This document shows, one piece after another, positions 25,356-35,055 of a stretch of DNA of 64,000 nucleotides (the first letter of the stretch is position 1; each line of letters starts with the position of its first letter). This DNA comes from Mucilaginibacter paludis DSM 18603 (lineage in GTDB: Bacteria > Bacteroidota > Bacteroidia > Sphingobacteriales > Sphingobacteriaceae), in the NCBI RefSeq assembly GCF_000166195.2, contig NZ_CM001403.1:1878432-1942431 (forward strand), written 5' to 3'. The position numbers were made by a program, and so were the translations under genes. The notes under the pieces are model-generated. The model did not search any database. It was not told where the DNA came from and saw only the letters and a program-made list of their open reading frames with translations.

Positions 25356-25388
25356 AAATTTGACAACTTTTTAAAAGTTGTCAAATTT
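25356..25388. terminator. 33-nt palindrome between the 230-aa gene and dnaE
   Basis: Core TTTGACAACTTTT and complement around one T, then TTAAAGGTGT as in the copy at 24599-24631. It lies 25 bp past the dnaE stop and is its probable terminator. Confidence 0.65.
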
Positions 25389-25412
25389 AAAGGTGTCAGG
25401 ATTCAGGGTGCG

Positions 25413-28400
25413 CTAATTCAACACCGGAACCAACTTGGTCAAGGTCTTAATCTCTTCCAGCAAATCGTCGCTCGGGTTAACCTTAAACGTTTTGGAGGGC
25501 ATATCAACCAGCAAGGCTTCGTCCCTGTCCTGAATTTTAAAGCGCAGGGTACAGTTCTTTACCGGGTACTTCTGGTTGTTCACCGTGACCAGTTCCTGCA
25601 GGTTGTTCAGCATCTCCGTATTCAGGTCGGCCAGGTTCAATATCACCGTGAGCGATTTGGTAAACTTATCGCGCATCTCCGAAAGCAGGCTCATCTGGGT
25701 AATACGCAGATCCCAGTTGCCTTCCTGGCGAAATTTCTCTTCCACATTCCCTTTGATATGCAGAAAATAGCCGTCAACCATCAGGTTACGGAATTTAACA
25801 TAGTCATCCCCGAAAAGGGCAAATTCGTACGAATCAAAATAGTCTTCAAAAACAAAGGTGCCGAATGGCTTGCCAGTTTTGGTGGTTTTATGCTGCACGC
25901 TGGATAGTAAACCGCCGATGCTGAGTTCGGAAGCAGTTCTGCGCAGGTTATTGAAGGCTATTTCGGTTTCCTCGCCGCCTTCCTTATTCTTCATCCGTTG
26001 AATCAGCTTTAAATCGGCCACGGTATGCTTGCAAAAACGCTCCAGCTCAATTTTGTAATTATCTAAAGGGTGGCCGGTTAAATAAATACCAATTACTTCC
26101 TTCTCGTATTTCAGCTTTTCAATCAACGGAAATTCCTCGGCCTCGGGCATGGTAGGCTCCGGGATATAAGAAGCTACCGAACCGCCGAATAATGACGACT
26201 GCGAACTGTTCTGTGTATTCTGGTAATCGTTGGCATATTTGGTGAGCCTTTCTATACCGCTCAAAACACCATTCTCTGTTTTGGCAAAAAACTGGGCGCG
26301 CTTAAAGCCAAAACTATCAAAGGCACCGCTGTAAACCATGTTTTCGTATGATTTACGGTTTACGGCCTTTGTGTTCGATCGCTGGGCAAACTCATAAACG
26401 GATGTAAAGGCGCCGTTTTTATCGCGTTCTTCTATAATACTTTCCACCGCCTTATCGCCAACACCCTTAATCCCCGAAAGACCGAAACGGATGTTACCAT
26501 TGCCGGTAGCGGTAAACAATACCGACGATTCGTTTACATCCGGCCCTAAAACCAGTGTACCCATGCGGCGGCACTCTTCCATAAAGAAAGAGATCTTCTC
26601 CATGTTATTCTGGTTATTCAATACCGAGGCCATATATTCCGACGGATAATGCGCTTTAAGATAAGCTGTTTGATAAGCCACCAGCGCATAACAGGTAGAG
26701 TGCGATTTGTTAAAGGCGTATTGAGCGAAGGCCTTCCAGTCGTTCCATATTTTGGTCAGCTTATCCTTGGGGTGCCCTTTGGCTGTAGCACCCGATACAA
26801 ACTGGGCCTCCATCTTGTTCAAAATCTCAATTTGCTTTTTACCCATGGCCTTACGCAACACGTCGGCATCGCCTTTACTAAAGCCGGCCAGTTTTTGCGA
26901 TAAAAGCATCACCTGCTCCTGGTACACGGTAATACCATAGGTTTCGGCCAGGTACTCCTCCATGTCGGGCAAATCGTATGTAATGGGTTCCAGCCCGTGC
27001 TTACGCTTAATAAAGTTGGGGATATACTCTATCGGGCCCGGGCGGTAAAGCGCGTTCATGGCAATTAAATCCTCAAACTTATCGGGCTTCAGGTCGCGCA
27101 GATACATCTGCATCCCATCGCTTTCAAACTGGAAGGTACCGTTGGTATCGCCGCGCTGATAAAGCTCATAAGTTTTCTGGTCGTCCAGGTCTATGTAATC
27201 AATATCAATCTCGCGCCCGTGGTTTTGTTTGATCATCCGCAGGGCACCCTTAATAATGGTAAGGGTTTTAAGGCCCAAAAAGTCCATCTTAATAACACCC
27301 GCGTCTTCAATCACCCGCCCATCGTATTGGGTAACCAGCAGGTCGGAGTCTTTGGCTACGGCTACCGGCACAATGTTGGTTAAATCATCCGGCGCGATGA
27401 TGATCCCCGCAGCATGCACACCGGTGTTACGTACCGAGCCTTCGAGCTTTTCGGCAGCACGCAAAACCTGCGACCGCAGATCGTTACCTTCCAATATAGC
27501 CTTCAATTCCGGCACCTGTTCTATGGCGTCTTTCAAGGTGATACCCAGGGTATCGGGCACCAGCTTTTTCATTAAGTTAACTTCGGAGAGCGGCATATCC
27601 AGTACCCGGCCCACATCCTGTATACTGGTACGGGCAGCCATGGAGCCATAAGTGATAATTTGCGCTACCTGGTTTTTGCCGTATTTTTCAACTACATAAT
27701 CAATTACTTTCTGCCTGCCCTCATCATCAAAATCCGTATCAATATCGGGCATCGATTTACGATCCGGGTTGAGGAAACGCTCAAACAGCAAATTGTACTT
27801 CATCGGATCGATATTGGTGATCCCGGTACAATAAGCCACTACCGAACCTGCCGCCGAACCCCGGCCGGGGCCAATAAACACGCCAATATCACGACCATGC
27901 TTAATAAAGTCGGCTACAATTAAAAAGTACCCCGCAAAACCCATGGTGCGGATGGTGAAGAGCTCGAAATTGATGCGTTCTTCGGTTTCGAGGGATATAT
28001 CGATATATCTTTCTTTGGCCCCCGTAAAAGTTAAGTGCTTTAAATACTCCCATTGGTTAAGGGTATCGCTTTCGGGGCCGGTGTGGATTGCAAATTCGGG
28101 CGGAATAGGGAAGTTGGGCAACATAATGTCGCGCTTCAGCTTCAACACATCTACCTTATCAACAATTTCGTTGGTATTATCTAATGATTCGGGGATGTCA
28201 TGAAACAACTGCCCCATTTCGGCCTGGGTCTTAAAGTAGAACTGATCGTTAGGGAAACCGAAGCGGTAACCTTTGCCACCTTCCTCGTCGGTAGCTATGG
28301 GCGTACTTTGCATATCGCCGGTATTTACGCAAAGTAAAATATCGTGCGCGTTAGAGTCCTGCTGATCTACATAGTGCGAATCATTGGAGCAGATGGTTTT

Positions 28401-29000
28401 AACGTTGTACTTTTTGGCATACTTCAACAAGGTATTGTTGATGATGGTTTGCTCGGGTATTTCGTGGCGTTGCAGCTCAATGTAATAATCTTCGCCAAAC
28501 AGATCCAGCCACCATTTAAATTCGGTTTCAGCTTCTTCTTCCGTTGCCTTTAAAATGGCCTGCGGCACCGATGCGCCTATACAGCAACTGGTAGCAATTA
28601 AACCTTTATGGTATTTTAAAATTAATTCCTTATCAATACGCGGCCATTTGCTGTATAGCCCCTCCATATACCCCAGGGAGCATAATTTAATCAGGTTTTT
28701 ATAGCCCTCTGCATTTTTGGCCAGGAACAGCTGGTGGCGCCTTACATCTTTTTTCTCTTTGGTAAACTGCTTTTTGTGCCTGTCGTCAACCACATAAAAT
28801 TCGCAGCCTACTATGGGCTTTACATTATGCTTGCCGGCTTCGGCCACAAATTTAAACACGCCAAACATGTTGCCGTGGTCGGTAATGGCCAGGGCCTTCA
28901 TACCATCGGCGGCAGCTTTTTTGTAAAGTTTGGATATATCGGCGGCGCCATCCAACAGCGAAAATTGCGTATGTACGTGTAAATGTGAAAAATCGGGCAT
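25413..29000 (-). CDS. dnaE: DNA polymerase III subunit alpha
   Basis: The replicative polymerase, 1195 residues. The N-terminal PHP domain begins HLHVHTQFSLLDGA, with further PHP motifs ITDHGNMFGVF and CSNDSHYVD. The polymerase active site includes PDIDTDFDDEGRQ and the GRGSAAGSVVAY stretch. The fingers contain the NKSHSTCYALVAYQTAYLKAHYPSEY region, shown here only by its core HSTCYALVAYQT. A helix-hairpin-helix (LSGIKGVGDKAV) and a C-terminal OB fold follow. The beta-clamp gene dnaN is in the same window. It stands alone with its own promoter. Confidence 0.97.
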   Translation of the reverse strand: MPDFSHLHVHTQFSLLDGAADISKLYKKAAADGMKALAITDHGNMFGVFKFVAEAGKHNVKPIVGCEFYVVDDRHKKQFTKEKKDVRRHQLFLAKNAEGYKNLIKLCSLGYMEGLYSKWPRIDKELILKYHKGLIATSCCIGASVPQAILKATEEEAETEFKWWLDLFGEDYYIELQRHEIPEQTIINNTLLKYAKKYNVKTICSNDSHYVDQQDSNAHDILLCVNTGDMQSTPIATDEEGGKGYRFGFPNDQFYFKTQAEMGQLFHDIPESLDNTNEIVDKVDVLKLKRDIMLPNFPIPPEFAIHTGPESDTLNQWEYLKHLTFTGAKERYIDISLETEERINFELFTIRTMGFAGYFLIVADFIKHGRDIGVFIGPGRGSAAGSVVAYCTGITNIDPMKYNLLFERFLNPDRKSMPDIDTDFDDEGRQKVIDYVVEKYGKNQVAQIITYGSMAARTSIQDVGRVLDMPLSEVNLMKKLVPDTLGITLKDAIEQVPELKAILEGNDLRSQVLRAAEKLEGSVRNTGVHAAGIIIAPDDLTNIVPVAVAKDSDLLVTQYDGRVIEDAGVIKMDFLGLKTLTIIKGALRMIKQNHGREIDIDYIDLDDQKTYELYQRGDTNGTFQFESDGMQMYLRDLKPDKFEDLIAMNALYRPGPIEYIPNFIKRKHGLEPITYDLPDMEEYLAETYGITVYQEQVMLLSQKLAGFSKGDADVLRKAMGKKQIEILNKMEAQFVSGATAKGHPKDKLTKIWNDWKAFAQYAFNKSHSTCYALVAYQTAYLKAHYPSEYMASVLNNQNNMEKISFFMEECRRMGTLVLGPDVNESSVLFTATGNGNIRFGLSGIKGVGDKAVESIIEERDKNGAFTSVYEFAQRSNTKAVNRKSYENMVYSGAFDSFGFKRAQFFAKTENGVLSGIERLTKYANDYQNTQNSSQSSLFGGSVASYIPEPTMPEAEEFPLIEKLKYEKEVIGIYLTGHPLDNYKIELERFCKHTVADLKLIQRMKNKEGGEETEIAFNNLRRTASELSIGGLLSSVQHKTTKTGKPFGTFVFEDYFDSYEFALFGDDYVKFRNLMVDGYFLHIKGNVEEKFRQEGNWDLRITQMSLLSEMRDKFTKSLTVILNLADLNTEMLNNLQELVTVNNQKYPVKNCTLRFKIQDRDEALLVDMPSKTFKVNPSDDLLEEIKTLTKLVPVLN

Positions 29001-29770
29001 GGCAAAAAAATCTGGTACACTAATATCTTAAAGCGGATAACAAAAGTACCAAAAAAACAAAGCTAAAACGGAGTACTGTTGAAAAAATCGGCAGATCTTA
29101 TTCAAGCCATTGACAGTTATAAGCTTATCATCGAACTACCAAAAATAAAAAATAAAGGGCCATCATGGGTGCTGTTAACATCGGCCTCCTTGCCATTTGG
29201 CTTTACCTCCGGCTAACCGGGAGCAAAACTTATTACAGGTTAAAAAAAGCAATTATTGAGACAGGGAATTATTAAGATGGCTTCATTTTCAAACAATCAG
29301 GCTATACCATTTTAAAAACTATCAAAACTCGTTCATTTTGGAGCGACGAAAGATTACATTCATCACGCAAGATGAGTACAAAACAAAATCACAATATGGT
29401 AAGCCTACGTACGCCATCTAAAAATAACAAAACATGCCTGCATTCAGCATCAATAGAATAATAATAAGATTTCGATTTGTTTGTTAAAGTTTTTACTGGC
29501 AAAATGCATCTAATTATATTAATTCCACAAATAAGAACATTATCAATATATTTGGATTAATCATTTTTAAGACGTTGTTGCATATACCCGGAATACCCGT
29601 ATCAAACAATATAAGGCAAATTGTTTTTCTGAAATTTAAGATGACCGGGCAAATTAAAATGATCTTTCGGGTTCCCGATTTAACATTGCAGGGAAGCATA
29701 TTCTTCATTCATAACAACTATTCTAAAAAAATGGATATTTTTCCTCAACAATTCAGCTCAATAGAAGTTC
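29001..29770. other. Intergenic region upstream of the glycan locus
   Basis: About 770 bp with no strong gene. A 36-codon frame at 29165-29275 encodes a peptide with one hydrophobic segment (NIGLLAIWLYLRLTG) and could be a micro-protein or a remnant. No repeat of the families seen elsewhere lies here. Confidence 0.4.
29041..29048 (-). promoter_or_regulatory. Probable -7 box of dnaE promoter
   Basis: On the minus strand TACTTTTG fits TAnnTTTG, about 40 bp before the dnaE ATG. A clear -33 box at normal spacing is missing. Confidence 0.4.
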
Positions 29771-30355
29771 ATGCCATTGTATAAAGAACTTGCCGATGAT
29801 CAAATACTTCAATCCTGGATAAGTGGGGATGACCAGGCTTTTGCTGAAATTTACAACAGGTACTGGAAGCGCTTAGTCGCGTTGGCTTACACGCACACTA
29901 AGGACAAGTTTTTGGCAGAAGAAATTACCCAGGAAGTGTTCCTTAGTCTTTTGAACAGAAAGGATTCTCTTAAAATACTGACACTAAGCGCCTACCTGAA
30001 CAGCGCAGTTAAGTTTGCCATCTATAAATACATTTACAGCAGAAATCGCCGGATCGAAATTTTCAATGCTGTCACCAAAAATGCAAAAGGCGAATTACCG
30101 GATGAAATTGTACACGCTAAGTTTCTTAACGAGTATTTAAATGACGTGATCAATAAATTACCCGAGAAATGCCGGATGGCGTATGGCTATAGCAGAGAAA
30201 TGGGTCTCTCAACCAAACAAATAGCCGAATTGATGGGAATTTCTGAAAGAACCGTAGAATACCATATCCTAAAAGCTTTGAATACGCTAAAAATTCACTT
30301 AAAAGAATTTTTAATGATAGTTACTATCGTTAAATTCCTTTCCAACATTAAATAG
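29771..30355 (+). CDS. RNA polymerase ECF-type sigma-70 factor
   Basis: A 194-residue sigma factor with region 2 (FAEIYNRYWKRLVALAYTHTKD, here seen as YNRYWKRLVALAY and EEITQEVFLSL) and region 4 (QIAELMGISERTVEYHILKAL). It has a short hydrophobic C-terminal tail. It directs transcription of the downstream SusC/SusD locus, as in PULs where an ECF sigma factor and FecR-type anti-sigma factor are paired. The FecR gene follows 164 bp downstream. Confidence 0.93.
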   Translation: MPLYKELADDQILQSWISGDDQAFAEIYNRYWKRLVALAYTHTKDKFLAEEITQEVFLSLLNRKDSLKILTLSAYLNSAVKFAIYKYIYSRNRRIEIFNAVTKNAKGELPDEIVHAKFLNEYLNDVINKLPEKCRMAYGYSREMGLSTKQIAELMGISERTVEYHILKALNTLKIHLKEFLMIVTIVKFLSNIK

Positions 30356-30519
30356 CTCAACTTTTACCACATAGTTTTAGTTTTATTATATCCATTTTAA
30401 AGAATTGACTAAATAACTAAAGTGTTTTCAATTACAAAATCACATTTTTTGTAATTTATTTTGTTTTTAACCTGGTGTTAAGCCTCAGTTAACGTACTCC
30501 CTGTTCAAATGCACTGAAT

Positions 30520-31497
30520 ATGGAAGAGAAAGACGTGGTCAATTTAATCAGGAAACACCTTGACGGCACAGCCACGAAATTTGAGGAAGAAAAATTAGAT
30601 AGTTGGTATAACCAGACCAATGAGCAAGGACTTTTATGGCCTTACCAGGATGAAGCTGAAGAGGAGGATGCCAAAAAGAGAATATTCGAGGCTATCCAAA
30701 GCAAATATAAACAGGTAAATACTCCGGTTAAACGGCTTATAGCGCCGCTGATGTATAAGCTGGCCGCGGCCTCCATTTTGTTGATCGGCATATTTTACGG
30801 GATAGCGCAACTCTGGAAATATCAAAAGCCATCCAATGCCGGAGAGATGGTAACCGTTGTTACTAAAAGAGGAGAACACAAAAAGATTCTTTTGGCTGAT
30901 GGTTCACTTATATGGTTAAGTTCAGAAAGCCATCTCACTTTTCGCAAGCTGTTCAAAGCAGCCACGCGTGATATCGAATTTGAAGGCGAAGCTTTTTTTG
31001 ATATCGCAAAAGATAAGGCACATCCCTTTATTGTACACACAGGCACAACAACAACCCGTGTGCTGGGTACCTCTTTCAACATTACGGCCTATAAGGCAAA
31101 TCGCCATATCACACTGTCTCTTTTAACAGGAAAGGTAGCCTTTTCAACCGCGGGTGCCCAAAAGTTTGTAGTTCCTGGTCAGATGATTATTTACGATAAG
31201 GCAAGCTGGCTCATGACGGTAAAAAAACTGCCGGACACGCAGCTTATCACTGCAAGGCGGGACGGACTTTATGAATACAGAAATGTAAGGGTAGAAGACG
31301 TAGTAAATGATGTGAGCAGGAATTTCAATGCTCATATCCAGCTTGCCGGATCAGTAAAAAACAGGCTGTTTTACGGTCGGGTAAAGCCGGGCGAAACGGT
31401 GGAACAATTTTTACAAAAACTGGCAAAAGTAGTTGATGCGCGCCTGATTAAAGTTGATGATGGTTTTATTCTTACGGAAGGAGGCGTGCATGACTAA
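30520..31497 (+). CDS. FecR-family anti-sigma factor
   Basis: A 325-residue inner-membrane protein. A cytoplasmic N terminus (about 1-80) is followed by one membrane helix (about 83-102, KLAAASILLIGIFYGIAQL) and a periplasmic FecR domain (KRGEHKKILLADGSLIWLSS). A C-terminal DUF4974 domain includes VEDVVNDVSRNFNAHI. It should hold the adjacent ECF sigma factor inactive until it receives a signal from the STN domain of the outer-membrane SusC protein. Confidence 0.93.
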   Translation: MEEKDVVNLIRKHLDGTATKFEEEKLDSWYNQTNEQGLLWPYQDEAEEEDAKKRIFEAIQSKYKQVNTPVKRLIAPLMYKLAAASILLIGIFYGIAQLWKYQKPSNAGEMVTVVTKRGEHKKILLADGSLIWLSSESHLTFRKLFKAATRDIEFEGEAFFDIAKDKAHPFIVHTGTTTTRVLGTSFNITAYKANRHITLSLLTGKVAFSTAGAQKFVVPGQMIIYDKASWLMTVKKLPDTQLITARRDGLYEYRNVRVEDVVNDVSRNFNAHIQLAGSVKNRLFYGRVKPGETVEQFLQKLAKVVDARLIKVDDGFILTEGGVHD

Positions 31498-31635
31498 TTA
31501 AATACACAAAATAATTCAGCAAGGCCCCTGCTGAGGCCCGTGCTGAAAATCAAATGCTAATTCAGAAAGCAATACTCCAATGGTTTGGACGCCGGAGTAT
31601 ATGCTAAATTTTAAACATTTTATAAAAGTGAATAT

Positions 31636-34600
31636 ATGAAAAATAAAGTACCCGGCAAATGGGCACGAAAGTTTACTCTTTTTATGAAGATCAACACCTT
31701 AGTGTTAACGATGATATGGTGCTCCTGTTTAACTGCACTGGCAGATAACGCTACCGGGCAAGACGTTTTAAAAAAGCACCTGTCTATCAGTTTTAAAAAT
31801 ATAGTGATCAGCGAAGCGCTCGATCAGATTTCCGCCGTATCCGGCGTAAAATTCACCTACGCGGGCTCGGTTTCCAGTTGTAAAACCAAGGTATCGGCGG
31901 CAGTTCAAAACAAAGAACTCAAAGAGTTACTGAATAATATGCTATCTAAAACGCCCTACAATTACGAAGTATTGGACGGGGAAATACTTGTTAAATATAA
32001 CAGCACTAAGCAACCTGCGCTTCAGCGGATACTAAGCGGAAAAGTAATTGATGAAAAAGGCTTACCATTTCCAGGTGTTACCGTAAAGGTAAAAGGAACA
32101 AATCGCGGCGCTGTAACCGACGCTAAAGGCGTTTACCAGGTACAGATTAATGACCCTACCGACCTATTGGTTTTCTCGTTTGTAGGTTACAAGCCAACTG
32201 AAATTGCGGCAGAGAACAAAGAAACCATCGATGTGCAGCTGGTGCCACTGCCGGCTAACGAAATGAAAGAGGTGGCCGTAGTAGCTTATGGCAGCCAGCG
32301 AAAAATAAGTTTGGTGGGCGCGCAATCAACTGTTGATGTTACCGAGCTTAAAAATGCGCCGGTTGCTTCATTAAGTACCTTACTGGCCGGTCGTGTGGCT
32401 GGTATTATCGGCGTTCAGCGCTCGGGGGAGCCCGGTGGCGATGGTTCAAACATCTGGATCAGGGGGATTGCTTCTTTTGCTGGTACCAATTCAAGCCCGC
32501 TCATACTTGTAGATGGAGTAGACCGCGGAAATATGGATAACCTGGATCCGCTGGACATTCAGTCTTTTACTATTTTGAAGGATGCATCGGCCACAGCTGT
32601 TTACGGGGTTAGAGGCGCCAATGGTGTAATTATTATACAAACCAAAAGAGGGATTGCCGGTAAGCCCCAGGTTAACGCCGATTATTATGAGGGGATACAA
32701 ACATTTACCCAATTACCTAAGATGGCCGACGGCGCAACCTATCTGGCCGCAGTAAATGAGGCTAATACTACTCGTGGCAACGCGCCTATTTACTCCTCAG
32801 CTTATATACAGAACACGGTAAACAAAACGGATCCGTTGCTGTATCCGGATGTTGACTGGATCGACGCTGTATTCAGAAAATATGCACCCACACGCCGTGC
32901 GCATTTAACAGTTAGCGGGGGGAGCCCCAATGCTACTTATTATGTTTCTACCGGTTATCAATATACTGCCGGGCTTTTAAAAACAAGCAGCGACCAGGGA
33001 TATAATATCGATGACGATTATGGCAGGTATAATTTTACCAGTAACGTTAACCTGCAGGTAACCAAAACAACAAAGCTTGATGTTGGCGTACAGGGCTTTG
33101 TTTACAAGGGGAACTCGCCCAGCACCTCTTCGGGCACTATTTTTAACGACGCGGTATCGCTACCGCCCACGGTGTTTCCAACAATGTATCCCGGAGGCTT
33201 CGTACCAGGTATTAATGGCAACGGCGGCCAGCCCAACCCTTATGCCGAGCTTACAACTACAGGTTATAAAAGAGATTTTTCTTACCAGTTATACTCTAAC
33301 ATCAGGCTTACACAGGATCTGGCTTTTTTAACACCGGGATTGAGTTTCAGCACCATGTATGCTTTTGACAATTCGGGTTCATCATCCATAGCCGATACCA
33401 AACGGGAAAATACTTATATTTTGGATTCTGCCAATCCCTACAATGCAGACGGAAGCCCGAACCTGGATTTAACTTACAACAGCGGATCGCAGAATACCTT
33501 AAGCTTCAGCAACAGCAGCGGCGGCTACTACCAAACGTATACCGAGTCGTCACTCAATTACGACCGCTCATTTGGCAAAAGCCGAGTTGGCGCATTAGCC
33601 CTGTTTACCCAGGACGATAAATCATATTACCCGGTTAATGACATTACATCTTCTATTCCTCACCGGCATCGGGGTTTAGCCACAAGGGCCACCTATTCAT
33701 TCGCCGACAAATATTTCGCCGAATTTAATGGCGGCTATAATGGGTCTGAGAACTTTGCACCGCAAAACCGCTACGGCTTCTTCCCCGCCTTTGGTGTGGG
33801 CTGGTTGGTTTCTGCCGAAAACTTTTTTAAACCGTTAAAAAGCGTAGTATCATTTTTAAAATTCCGCTATTCAAATGGCTGGGTTGGAAGCAGCGACGAT
33901 GGTTCGAGGTTTGCCTATTTAACATTCCTGTCGGCCAGCCACAACGGTTACGTGTATGGCACTAACAGAAACGGCATTTCCGGAATTGCCATTGATCAAT
34001 ATGGAATTGATGTAACCTGGTCTAAATCGCACAAACAGGATTTAGGGATTGATGTAAAGTTTTTAAATGACAACCTATCGGTAACTGCAGACGTTTTTAA
34101 CGAACACCGCACCGGGATTTTAATACAGCGGGCAAATGTACCCGGCTATGTTGGTATAGCAAACCTGCCGGAAGGAAACGTAGGCATTGTTGACAATAAA
34201 GGTTTTGATGCTACCATTGAAGACCATCTGAAATTTGGCGACTTTAACTTAAATCTGTCCGGAAACGTAACCTACTCCATAAACAAAGTGATTAGGAATG
34301 ACCAGCCCACACCACCCTATCCATGGATGAGCCAGGTAGGCCAGCCAGTGCTTGCACAGTTTGGCTACATTGCCGAGGGCTTATTTACAAGCCAGGCCGA
34401 AATTGATAAGAGTGCTGTACCGGGCGACAAAAGCCAGGTTTTACCAGGTGATATTAAATACAAGGATTTAAACGGAGATGGCGTGATTAACGCTTACGAC
34501 CAAACAAAAATCAGTGACGGCGACGTACCAAAGTTAATGTATGGTATTACTCTCAATGCATCGTACAAAAACTTTGATATAGGCGCAGCCTTTACAGGTA

Positions 34601-35019
34601 CCGGAAATGCCGATCGTTATGTATCGGGCTCCGGCATACAACCATTTTCAACCAGTGGCGGTCAAAGCAACGCGTTTTCAAACATTACCGACCGGTGGAC
34701 AACTGAAAACCCGAGCCAAAACGTATTTTATCCAAGGCTTGCTTACGGCGATGCAGCAAACTTCAATAATACACAAACCAGTACGTGGTGGGTTAAAAAC
34801 ACGAAGTTTTTCCGCCTGAAAACCGTAGATATAGGTTATACGCTGCATAACGCGTTCCTGAAGCAAGCCGGCGTAAGGAGCTTCAGAGTTTACGCTATGG
34901 GATATAACTTGTTTACCATCAGCAAATTTAATCTTTGGGATCCTGAGCTAAATACAGGGAACGGCACGGTTTATCCAAACGTGAAAACCATATCGTTTGG
35001 TTTTAGTGTAGGTTTTTAA
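31636..35019 (+). CDS. SusC/RagA-family TonB-linked outer-membrane transporter with STN domain
   Basis: A 1127-residue TonB-dependent glycan importer. After a signal region (about 20-36), residues 45-115 form an STN (secretin/TonB short N-terminal) signalling domain (ISEALDQISAVSGVKFTYAG). A carboxypeptidase-regulatory-like domain (KVIDEKGLPFPGVTVKVKGT), a plug (LLAGRVAGIIGVQRSGEPGG, NSSPLILVDGVDRG) and a long beta-barrel ending VKTISFGFSVGF follow. The STN domain and the FecR/ECF pair upstream indicate trans-envelope signalling. It works with the SusD-like lipoprotein encoded next. Substrate is inferred from the GH92/GH29 enzymes. Confidence 0.96.
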   Translation: MKNKVPGKWARKFTLFMKINTLVLTMIWCSCLTALADNATGQDVLKKHLSISFKNIVISEALDQISAVSGVKFTYAGSVSSCKTKVSAAVQNKELKELLNNMLSKTPYNYEVLDGEILVKYNSTKQPALQRILSGKVIDEKGLPFPGVTVKVKGTNRGAVTDAKGVYQVQINDPTDLLVFSFVGYKPTEIAAENKETIDVQLVPLPANEMKEVAVVAYGSQRKISLVGAQSTVDVTELKNAPVASLSTLLAGRVAGIIGVQRSGEPGGDGSNIWIRGIASFAGTNSSPLILVDGVDRGNMDNLDPLDIQSFTILKDASATAVYGVRGANGVIIIQTKRGIAGKPQVNADYYEGIQTFTQLPKMADGATYLAAVNEANTTRGNAPIYSSAYIQNTVNKTDPLLYPDVDWIDAVFRKYAPTRRAHLTVSGGSPNATYYVSTGYQYTAGLLKTSSDQGYNIDDDYGRYNFTSNVNLQVTKTTKLDVGVQGFVYKGNSPSTSSGTIFNDAVSLPPTVFPTMYPGGFVPGINGNGGQPNPYAELTTTGYKRDFSYQLYSNIRLTQDLAFLTPGLSFSTMYAFDNSGSSSIADTKRENTYILDSANPYNADGSPNLDLTYNSGSQNTLSFSNSSGGYYQTYTESSLNYDRSFGKSRVGALALFTQDDKSYYPVNDITSSIPHRHRGLATRATYSFADKYFAEFNGGYNGSENFAPQNRYGFFPAFGVGWLVSAENFFKPLKSVVSFLKFRYSNGWVGSSDDGSRFAYLTFLSASHNGYVYGTNRNGISGIAIDQYGIDVTWSKSHKQDLGIDVKFLNDNLSVTADVFNEHRTGILIQRANVPGYVGIANLPEGNVGIVDNKGFDATIEDHLKFGDFNLNLSGNVTYSINKVIRNDQPTPPYPWMSQVGQPVLAQFGYIAEGLFTSQAEIDKSAVPGDKSQVLPGDIKYKDLNGDGVINAYDQTKISDGDVPKLMYGITLNASYKNFDIGAAFTGTGNADRYVSGSGIQPFSTSGGQSNAFSNITDRWTTENPSQNVFYPRLAYGDAANFNNTQTSTWWVKNTKFFRLKTVDIGYTLHNAFLKQAGVRSFRVYAMGYNLFTISKFNLWDPELNTGNGTVYPNVKTISFGFSVGF

Positions 35020-35055
35020 CTAAAATCATTTATCATTTTTTTGAGAAAATCAGAT

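Noticed and set aside
25341..25907. 188-codon plus-strand frame opposite the 3' end of dnaE
   Set aside because: It is antisense to dnaE and low in coding character; dnaE motifs are clear on the other strand.
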